Shown: in pieces, positions 1 to 5,521 of the stretch
Layout: each line of letters starts with the position of its first letter
Numbering within the stretch: the stretch's first letter is position 1
Made by a program: the position numbers and the translations under genes
NCBI GenBank assembly: GCA_021323945.1
Contig: JAJPKA010000002.1
Coordinates: forward strand, 1-64,000
Direction: 5' to 3'
DNA from: Pseudomonadota bacterium
GTDB lineage: Bacteria; Desulfobacterota; Binatia; Binatales; Binataceae
Length of the DNA: 64,000 bases
Notes under the pieces: model-generated
Told to the model about the DNA's origin: nothing
The model's database searches: none
What the model saw: the letters and a program-made list of their open reading frames with translations, nothing else

Positions 1-243
1 GCGTAGTCGGTGCCGCTGACGGCGTTGGCAAAGCCGCCCGCCCCGTTGCCCTTGAGCAGCGCGGAACCCGAGGTGGCAGGAGCGTAGTCGGTGCCGCTGA
101 CGGCATTGGCAAAGCCGCCCGCCCCGTTGCCCTTAAGGATTGACGTGCCCGAAGTGGGAGCGGCATAGTCGGTCCCCGGCACGGCATTGGCGCAGCCACC
201 CGACCCGTTGCCCTTGAGGATTGACGTGCCGATGGTATTACAC
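1..243. repeat. 81-bp coding tandem repeat (three copies)
   Basis: The motif GCGTAGTCGGTGCCGCTGAC begins at 1 and again at 82, and a diverged copy (GCATAGTCGGTCCCCGGC) begins at 163, an exact period of 81 bases or 27 codons. The copies encode the LKGNG...GTDYA repeat of the minus-strand fibre-like gene. The array probably continues left of the window. Confidence 0.85.
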
Positions 244-395
244 CCGGTACTTCCCCGTATTTGAACTGGTGAAGTGATACCCGTGCTGGCACCCATAGAC
301 GATTGGGTTTGCGCATGACTGGACAGGCAGGAGAGAAGCAAGCCGACACCACCCAGCAGGAGGCCACTCCCAAGTCCTCGCACCGTGCTCCTCAT
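1..395 (-). CDS. Signal-peptide protein with 27-residue phage tail-fibre-like repeats (3' end outside window)
   Basis: The reading frame starts at an ATG (395-393) about 9 bases after GGAGAG and stays open to the window edge. The first 30 or so residues form a signal peptide: basic start (MRSTVRG), a Gly/Leu-rich core and a SHA-QTQ cleavage-like site. After a short linker it enters repeats of 27 residues with the core LKGNGAGGFANAVSGTDYA. Such LKGNG/GTDYA repeats are common in phage tail fibre and collar proteins, which normally lack a signal peptide. The start overlaps the stop of the upstream Cys-rich gene as ATGA. The likely role is a fibre-like or surface-exposed protein. The C-terminal domain cannot be seen. 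Confidence 0.72.
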   Translation of the reverse strand, partial: MRSTVRGLGSGLLLGGVGLLLSCLSSHAQTQSSMGASTGITSPVQIRGSTGCNTIGTSILKGNGSGGCANAVPGTDYAAPTSGTSILKGNGAGGFANAVSGTDYAPATSGSALLKGNGAGGFANAVSGTDY

Positions 396-544
396 TGCTC
401 GCTTCTCTCCGAATCCGCGTTCTTCCCGCACTGGCGCGGCGCCGCGCCGCGCAGGTCATAAGGCACACAGAGATCGCACCCGCACTGGCCCGCGCCGTCG
501 CACAGCAGATGCGATCCGCGCTCGCACTCCTCGCAAAGCTTCAG
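392..544 (-). CDS. Cys-rich microprotein (zinc-ribbon-like), non-ATG start
   Basis: A 50-residue frame lies exactly between gpD and the fibre-like gene. It contains eight cysteines in the order CEEC, LLCD, QCGCDLC and RQCGK, suggestive of metal binding. Its stop TGA (394-392) overlaps the next ATG as ATGA. At its upstream end a CTG codon (544-542) overlaps the gpD stop as CTGA, and a strong GGAGGTGGAG lies just upstream. No in-frame ATG, GTG or TTG exists. The start must be CTG at 544 or ACG at 553, or the frame is not translated. Mu Com is a zinc-binding phage microprotein of comparable style, but no relationship is claimed. Confidence 0.42.
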   Translation of the reverse strand: MKLCEECERGSHLLCDGAGQCGCDLCVPYDLRGAAPRQCGKNADSERSEQ

Positions 545-1662
545 AGTTTCCGTAACTCCACCTCCGTCGTGTATCCGCTCAGACGGTCGAGCCGATGGCG
601 GCTCGACTCGACATGATAGGTGCCGTCGTAGCTCCCGAAGCCGACCAGCGCCACGTTCACGCCCGCCACCAGCAGCACGTTGCCCTCGGTCTCGATCCGC
701 GCGGTGGTCTCGAGCATGTTGGCGTCATGCAGGGCGCCTTGAGCCTTGAGTTGCGCCTGCTGCGGAGTTTCGCAGCGCGCCACCAGATGCAGATCATCGC
801 CGGTCGGCGACGACGAATCCTGCGCGCTCGCCGCAATGAGCTGCTTCAGCGCCGGATTGAGATAGGCGACGTTCGCCGATCGATAGAGCGCCTGCGTCTT
901 GGTCTGAAACTCGAAGCTTTTGGCGAAGACTCCCTGGCCCGCCACCAGCGGCATCGGCATCGCGTAGCGCGGCTGGTATTCGCCGCCCTGCGCCGAGCCC
1001 CGCGTGATCGTCAGCACCGGCGCGGCCTGCTCCAGTGCCGGACGCGCGTAAAAGACCAGCTGGCTGCCGCGAATCGTGAAATCATAGTTGTGCGCGAGCG
1101 CCAGCCGGCGCAGGAACTGCAGATCGGTCTCGCGCCGCTGGGTGAGCCGCTGCCAGGTCACGTTGACGTCCTGGGGCGCGCCGGTCACGGTCAGCTGATG
1201 GCGCGCCGCGATAGTCTGCGCCACGCCCAGCAGTGTCTGATTCTCGTAGGCCGCGCTGCGCGGCGTGCGCAGCGCCGGCGTGATACCGGCCGCGATGCAC
1301 TTCAAGTGAAAAGTGTCGGGCGGGCCGTGCAACTCGAGCTCGTCCACCTGAAAATTGCCGCAATTGAGCATCCGCTCGTCGCCCTCGTACCCGATCATCA
1401 GGCTCACCGCATCCCCGCGCTGCGGCAGCCACGGCCCCTGCCAGCGGCGATCCCGATCCTCCAGCACCACCTCCAGTTCGTCGGTCTCCGCCGCCGTCAT
1501 CGCCGCCTGCTTGCGCCGGCGATGATGATGGGCGTGATGGTCGCTGTAGGTGATCTCGATTGCCATCGCGGTGATGCGTCCGGTGATGTTCCGGCCGGCA
1601 TAGACCAGCTCCCAGCGCGGATGGCGCACCGGATAGGCGAGCGTGCTCAGCGCCGCCGCCAT
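541..1662 (-). CDS. Late control D-like baseplate hub protein (gpD family)
   Basis: This 373-residue protein resembles the P2 gpD/T4 gp27-like hub of contractile tails. The central part has the family pattern of an LLGVAQTIA segment followed by RETDLQFLRRLALAHNYDF (about residues 165-200) and a YARPALEQ strand. The hub connects the tail tube to the spike and baseplate. It follows the HTH gene with no gap (previous stop 1665-1663, start 1662) and overlaps the Cys-rich frame at its end. A His-rich stretch (SDHHAHHHRRR, about residues 40-50) is unusual. Confidence 0.85.
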   Translation of the reverse strand: MAAALSTLAYPVRHPRWELVYAGRNITGRITAMAIEITYSDHHAHHHRRRKQAAMTAAETDELEVVLEDRDRRWQGPWLPQRGDAVSLMIGYEGDERMLNCGNFQVDELELHGPPDTFHLKCIAAGITPALRTPRSAAYENQTLLGVAQTIAARHQLTVTGAPQDVNVTWQRLTQRRETDLQFLRRLALAHNYDFTIRGSQLVFYARPALEQAAPVLTITRGSAQGGEYQPRYAMPMPLVAGQGVFAKSFEFQTKTQALYRSANVAYLNPALKQLIAASAQDSSSPTGDDLHLVARCETPQQAQLKAQGALHDANMLETTARIETEGNVLLVAGVNVALVGFGSYDGTYHVESSRHRLDRLSGYTTEVELRKL

Positions 1663-1860
1663 TCACTCCCCTCCGCCTCCGCGCCGTTGCGTGTCGGCCT
1701 CGGCCTGCGCGCGCCAGCGGTCGATCAGCTCCGGATCAAACCGCCAGTCCCGGCCGACCTTGAAGGCCGGCAGCTGCCGCTTCTTCAACAGGCGATAGAT
1801 CGTCGTCGTACACGCGCGCAGATGCTGCGCGACCTCGGGCACTGTCATCAATCGCGTCAT
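1663..1860 (-). CDS. Excisionase-family (MerR-like) HTH DNA-binding protein
   Basis: A 65-residue protein consisting of one winged-helix HTH of the HTH_17/excisionase type: MTVPEVAQHL, TTTIYRLLKKRQLPAFKVG and WRFDPELIDRW are its diagnostic parts. Members bind DNA as recombination directionality factors or small regulators. It sits within the tail operon between the small membrane protein and gpD, not next to an integrase, which is unusual. An 8-C run on the plus strand (1865-1872) forms its poly-G ribosome binding site just before the ATG at 1860. Confidence 0.85.
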   Translation of the reverse strand: MTRLMTVPEVAQHLRACTTTIYRLLKKRQLPAFKVGRDWRFDPELIDRWRAQAEADTQRRGGGGE

Positions 1861-1881
1861 TTTGCCCCCCCCTGAAATCGA

Positions 1882-1977
1882 CTATTTCCAGCCGTCGTCG
1901 TCGCCCCGCACCAGAATCCCCAACCCGGCCAGGCCGATCACCAGCACCACCAGCCAGAAAGCAATATCCCCCAGCAT
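1882..1977 (-). CDS. Small single-span membrane protein (31 aa)
   Basis: The ATG at 1977 is one base after the gpX stop (TGA A ATG). It encodes 31 residues: MLGDIAF, a hydrophobic span of about 17 residues rich in Leu/Val/Gly, then a charged tail RGDDDGWK, ending with TAG at 1882. Position and shape fit a phage accessory membrane peptide, perhaps lysis-related. No family was recognised. Confidence 0.6.
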   Translation of the reverse strand: MLGDIAFWLVVLVIGLAGLGILVRGDDDGWK

Positions 1978-1978
1978 T

Positions 1979-2353
1979 TCAGTTCACCTGCTTCCAGGGC
2001 GGCAGATCGGCCGCCTGTTGCACCGTCGGATTCACCGTGAGCAGCGGCACCCCGATCACCAGTCCCGCATCAAACACCGCCATCACCGGGACTTGCGGAT
2101 TGGTCTGAATAATCGGACCGAACAGGGTCGGATCGCCGTAATAGCGCCAGGCCAGCGTGTCCCAGCGCTCACCCGCCGCCGTGATATGCGTGATGAATTG
2201 CCCCGGCATGCGCGCCGGCGTCGGCGGATAGGGCGGCGCGGACGAGGCGGCGGACGACGGCTGAACCGCCGCGCTGCCGGTCAGCAGCTGGTCGATATCG
2301 ACCAGCGCGTCGATATTCGTGACGACGTCCCACGAGGAGAATCCCCCTGCCAT
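1979..2353 (-). CDS. Tail protein X (gpX, LysM-like)
   Basis: A protein of 124 residues whose second half carries the gpX/LysM pattern: GERWDTLAWRYYGDPTLFGPI, then IQTNPQ and LVIGVPLLTV. P2 gpX is a small baseplate/tail completion protein. The N-terminal 55 residues are an Ala/Ser/Pro-rich extension not typical of the roughly 70-residue P2 protein. It lies between a small hypothetical gene and the 31-residue membrane peptide and precedes gpD, the usual tail neighbourhood. Confidence 0.85.
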   Translation of the reverse strand: MAGGFSSWDVVTNIDALVDIDQLLTGSAAVQPSSAASSAPPYPPTPARMPGQFITHITAAGERWDTLAWRYYGDPTLFGPIIQTNPQVPVMAVFDAGLVIGVPLLTVNPTVQQAADLPPWKQVN

Positions 2354-2356
2354 CAG

Positions 2357-2557
2357 TCACTCTCCATGTTCCAAGATCGTCGGCCCGGGATAGGGAATCA
2401 GGCAAAAAACCGCTCGCAGCTCGAACATCCGCACGAGATAGCGCAGCACGGCATTGCGCGCCTCGGCGGCAAAGCCCGGCTTGAAGTAACCTGCACGCTC
2501 GAGCCGCTTGAGCCGGCGCAAATCCTCGTAGTGCGCAATCACTCCACCGAGATCCAT
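2357..2557 (-). CDS. Small phage hypothetical protein
   Basis: 66 residues starting MDLGGVIAHYEDLRRLKRLE. The ATG at 2557 is preferred over one at 2578 because GGGAGG lies 8 bases upstream of it. The N-terminal half is predicted helical and charged; the C-terminal half is hydrophobic (LRAVFCLIPYPGP). No family was recognised. It is placed between the permuted peptidase and gpX in the tail operon, so a tail-assembly role is possible. Confidence 0.6.
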   Translation of the reverse strand: MDLGGVIAHYEDLRRLKRLERAGYFKPGFAAEARNAVLRYLVRMFELRAVFCLIPYPGPTILEHGE

Positions 2558-2582
2558 CCCCCACACCTCCCGGCGCAAATTT

Positions 2583-3131
2583 TCAGTCCGGCGCCGTATT
2601 CAGCTCGCAGCAGATTTCGAGCTTGAGCGGATCGCAGTCGCGAAGATTCACCATCCAGGGCCACCTCTCGCCGGCCGGATAGCGCAGAAAGAGCAGCGCC
2701 GCCTGCGAACAGACGTACGACACCAGGATCGCGTTGCTCGCCTTGAGCCCGACGCAGTGCTCGCACGCCTCCAGCGCGAAACCGAACAAATCCAAAAGCC
2801 CGTAGCCGTCGTGCGCGTAAGTGGCCAGAAAAGCCTTGAGCGCGTTCGTGATCTGTTCGGGCGTCCGCTCGATCCGCCACAGGCGCAGCTCGCAGTTGTC
2901 ATACTCAGAGGCCGGATTCAGCGCCGCGACCGAGTTCTGGTTGAAATTCAGCGCTGATTCGATCACCAGGTCGCGGTCGTGCACGACGAAGGCGTGCGAC
3001 GGGATAAAGTCGCCCTGATAATCGGGATGCAGCCGGCGTTCGAAGTCGACGATCAGGTCGCCCATCAGACTGTGCAGACGCACCAGCCCGATATCGCCCG
3101 CCTGCCGATCCTGCCAGTCAATTGGTTTCAT
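2583..3131 (-). CDS. Permuted papain-like (YiiX/NlpC-P60-type) hydrolase
   Basis: 182 residues. An early GDIGLVR strand, then PSHAFVV (His46) and LVIES (Glu58), and a late YVCSQAALL helix (Cys141) match the order His-acid-Cys seen in circularly permuted NlpC/P60 (YiiX/YaeF-like) amidases. Such enzymes cleave amide or ester bonds, for example in peptidoglycan or lipids. It overlaps the upstream papain-like gene by ATGA. In a tail operon the obvious hypothesis is a tail-borne cell-wall hydrolase. The fold assignment is from motif order only. Confidence 0.58.
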   Translation of the reverse strand: MKPIDWQDRQAGDIGLVRLHSLMGDLIVDFERRLHPDYQGDFIPSHAFVVHDRDLVIESALNFNQNSVAALNPASEYDNCELRLWRIERTPEQITNALKAFLATYAHDGYGLLDLFGFALEACEHCVGLKASNAILVSYVCSQAALLFLRYPAGERWPWMVNLRDCDPLKLEICCELNTAPD

Positions 3132-3850
3132 AGCGCCTTCAGGTCAGCCTCGAGCGTCGCCAGATCGAAACCGTCCGGGTCGCAGTTGGCCGAGTTCTTC
3201 ACCCACGGCAGAAACAGACAGGCATGCGCCTCATCGCAGCGCGCCGCGAACCAGTCCCAGCTCGCCCGCTGCGGCCTGCCCCAGGTGACAACCGTCAGGT
3301 ATTGCGGGTCATACGCCACAACCCAGAGCGCATGGCCGCCCAATGTGTTCGCCATCGAGATGTCCGTCCATGGCTGCCCCGCCTGAAAACAATCCATGTC
3401 GCTCTGCGTGACCAGCACGCCGATATAACAGCCGCCGAACAGCGCGACCGCCTGCCGCACCTGGTCGGGATTGGTCTGGTCGACATCGGCAAAGGCATCG
3501 AGCCGGACGCCCGCCAGGCCCTGCTTGCACATGAACTGCATCGCCGCCAGCTCGGTCCATCCCTGGTCGCTGCCGGGGTCGGCGGGGTTGTAGCCGCTCT
3601 GCTCGTACATCGCCACGATCTCGTCATCACTTGGCGTGATGAGACCGTCGCCATTGGCGGTAATCGTCTGCACCGCATGGCCCATCGCCGCGCAGGTGCA
3701 ATCGCCCAGCACGTCGTTGCGCATCACTCCCCAGTCGGCGGTCATCGCGAGCGTCCAGTCGCAGCTCGGCGGTGGCGGCGGGAGCGCCGTTCCGAGATAG
3801 CGATGAAGCTTCAATTTGGCGCGGGTGGGATGCTTGCGGCCCAGTTTCAT
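3128..3850 (-). CDS. Papain-like cysteine peptidase
   Basis: 240 residues. The motif NDVLGDCTCAAMGHA (Cys51/Cys53, preceded by a GD turn) resembles the papain nucleophile helix. GGHALWVVAYD (His173) and VVTWGRP (189-193) resemble the His and the N/S-W-G elements. The usual Asn before the WG is replaced by Thr, so catalysis is not certain. A basic N-terminus (KLGRKHPTRAKLKLHRY) may bind nucleic acid or the tail lumen. It is followed by a second cysteine-hydrolase gene and preceded by gpU. Confidence 0.65.
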   Translation of the reverse strand: MKLGRKHPTRAKLKLHRYLGTALPPPPPSCDWTLAMTADWGVMRNDVLGDCTCAAMGHAVQTITANGDGLITPSDDEIVAMYEQSGYNPADPGSDQGWTELAAMQFMCKQGLAGVRLDAFADVDQTNPDQVRQAVALFGGCYIGVLVTQSDMDCFQAGQPWTDISMANTLGGHALWVVAYDPQYLTVVTWGRPQRASWDWFAARCDEAHACLFLPWVKNSANCDPDGFDLATLEADLKAL

Positions 3851-3879
3851 GTTGACTTCTTGTTCCCTCCGTTACGCTC

Positions 3880-4557
3880 TCAGCCGGCCCTGACGATCTG
3901 GCCCGGCGCCACGTCGCCCGGATTCCCGGGCGGCTGCAGCACCGGCCCCGGACCGGTCACCGGACTCACTCCCGGCTGTGAATAGGCCGCCGGGCTGTAG
4001 GTTACTCCCGGCCCCGCTCCGGCCGCGCTGAGCTGCAGAATCGCCGAAGTCGGCAGGAGATTGTGCGGGCCAATCGGCTGCGCCGGATTGAACGGCGCGG
4101 CGGCTGCGGCGGCAGGCGCGCTGCTGACGATCCCTGGAGGCGGCGTCGTCCGCCGAGGGGGAGCGGCTGGATCGAAGTCCGCCCCCGGGACCCACTCGCG
4201 CAGGGTGACCCGCGCTGAGATCGCGATGTAACTGCCGTCATCGGCGGTCTGCAGAAAACGCTCCTCGATTCCCTCAATCACGAAGTAACCGCGATGCACC
4301 CCGTTGCCGAAGACCAGGGCGCGCGCCTGATGGTCCTCGGCGGCCGCGCGCAGCTGATTCAGCTGCGTCGCCGGATTGGTGAAGGCAATATGAAAGCTGA
4401 GATCGAGCGAGAGCTTCTGCAGCTCGGTCGCCAGCCACTGCAGCCGCGGCCGCGCCTCGACGACCTTGTGCTCCGCATAGCTGTACTCGCTGCTCGCGCT
4501 CAGCGCCTCCGGCGAGCTCAGCGTTTCAAACAGAATCTCCCCCAGCGTCGCAAACAT
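3880..4557 (-). CDS. Tail protein U (gpU) with long Pro/Ala-rich C-terminus
   Basis: 225 residues. Residues 1-130 fit the P2 gpU family (MFATLGEILFETLSSPEAL start, FHIAFTNPATQL, YFVIEGIEERF, then a REWVPG end). gpU caps the tail at its head-proximal end. The remaining 95 residues are Pro/Ala/Gly-rich (for example APAAAAAAPFNPAQP) and end PGQIVRAG, about 60% longer than the classical protein. It follows a low-G+C gene occupying the place where P2 has gpE and the tape measure. Confidence 0.82.
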   Translation of the reverse strand: MFATLGEILFETLSSPEALSASSEYSYAEHKVVEARPRLQWLATELQKLSLDLSFHIAFTNPATQLNQLRAAAEDHQARALVFGNGVHRGYFVIEGIEERFLQTADDGSYIAISARVTLREWVPGADFDPAAPPRRTTPPPGIVSSAPAAAAAAPFNPAQPIGPHNLLPTSAILQLSAAGAGPGVTYSPAAYSQPGVSPVTGPGPVLQPPGNPGDVAPGQIVRAG

Positions 4558-4625
4558 GTCCGAGAAGAAAAAGTTCGGGAGTTTAGAATTTCTTTCAGTT
4601 GGCGCTTAGTGGGATCGTTGAATGT

Positions 4626-4940
4626 TCAGCGTTGCGGTGAATGCTTTCGCTTCCATTCCAGCAAGCGTCTGCGGACAAACTCCGGGTCCAGGCCGAGACA
4701 CTCGCAAACTTGAGTAAAAGAAAAGAAGGGAGCGTTGCGATACTCGCCGAAAATCCAGAAGTTGGCTTCGCGATGCAAGCGTTCGCGCAACCCCGTTGCA
4801 TACTCATCTCCCATGCTGTGGAAGGGTAAGGCGGCCTGCCAGCATTCGATCGCGTCCATCAGAATTTCTTGCAGCAGCTGCCTTTCCGCTTCGACATTTA
4901 ATTCCTGATCTTGGTTTGAGCGCAGATGCGGCATAGCCAA
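4626..4940 (-). CDS. Host-type hypothetical protein inserted in tail operon
   Basis: 104 residues ending FSFTQVCECLGLDPEFVRRRLLEWKRKH, a C-terminal helix-turn-helix-like signature I associate with a family of small chromosomal proteins in Deltaproteobacteria-like genomes (F-SFxxVCxxLGLDPxxxRRxL). Its function is unknown. Base composition falls clearly here: counted 60-base lines give about 43-57% G+C, against roughly 75-78% in neighbouring structural genes. It lies exactly between tail tube and gpU, where tape measure and its chaperone are expected. Confidence 0.65.
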   Translation of the reverse strand: MAMPHLRSNQDQELNVEAERQLLQEILMDAIECWQAALPFHSMGDEYATGLRERLHREANFWIFGEYRNAPFFSFTQVCECLGLDPEFVRRRLLEWKRKHSPQR

Positions 4941-4969
4941 ATATGCAAGGCGCGTTGGGTCGACCGTTG

Positions 4970-5491
4970 TTACAGTGCTCCGATATTCGCTCTGAAGGTG
5001 GCGAGCTGGTCAACGCCGCCCACCACGTACATGTTGGCGAGCACGTCATAGAGCAGGTACTGCACGCCGGCGACGTAGTATTCGCAATGGTAGACAACCA
5101 GCGTGGTGGGAAAATCGACCTGCTCATGCTGCTTGAAGTTCAACGGACCGCCATCCTTGAACTGCGCGGTCATCAGGCCGACGAAGGGCAGCTCGGCGGT
5201 GCGGCCCTGCGAGGTGTACTGCTCGATCGAGGCCCGGATCTGAAACTGATGCGACTGGAAGATTGAAACCGACTGCAGCACTTCGCTGTAGATCGATGCC
5301 CACTTGACCTTGGCCTCGAGCTTGTCGATCCCGGCGGGAAATTCGGCGGTGCCGAACATTCCCAGCCCCTTGTGGTCGACCATTTTCGCCTTGGGAAAGG
5401 CCAGCTCCACCTCTTCGGCCCGTCCCAGCAGGGAATTGCCGTCCAGATAGATATTGGCGTTGGTCACCCGCGATACGTTCATCAATGCCAT
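4970..5491 (-). CDS. Contractile tail tube protein (gpFII-like)
   Basis: 173 residues with the P2 FII-type pattern: MALMNVSRVTNANIYLDGNSLLGRA start, FPKAKMVDHKGLGMFG, EFPAGIDKLEAKVKW and a C-terminal YYVAGVQYLLYDVLANMYVVGG segment. Hexamers of this protein form the inner tube through which DNA passes. It follows the sheath gene, the standard order in Mu/P2-like tails. Confidence 0.9.
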   Translation of the reverse strand: MALMNVSRVTNANIYLDGNSLLGRAEEVELAFPKAKMVDHKGLGMFGTAEFPAGIDKLEAKVKWASIYSEVLQSVSIFQSHQFQIRASIEQYTSQGRTAELPFVGLMTAQFKDGGPLNFKQHEQVDFPTTLVVYHCEYYVAGVQYLLYDVLANMYVVGGVDQLATFRANIGAL

Positions 5492-5521
5492 CTCGAATCT
5501 CCCATTTTGGTTGTCACCTCA

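Noticed and set aside
1-243. Possible CRISPR-like array
   Set aside because: The 81-bp repeats are contiguous, in frame and code for a 27-residue fibre repeat; no spacers.
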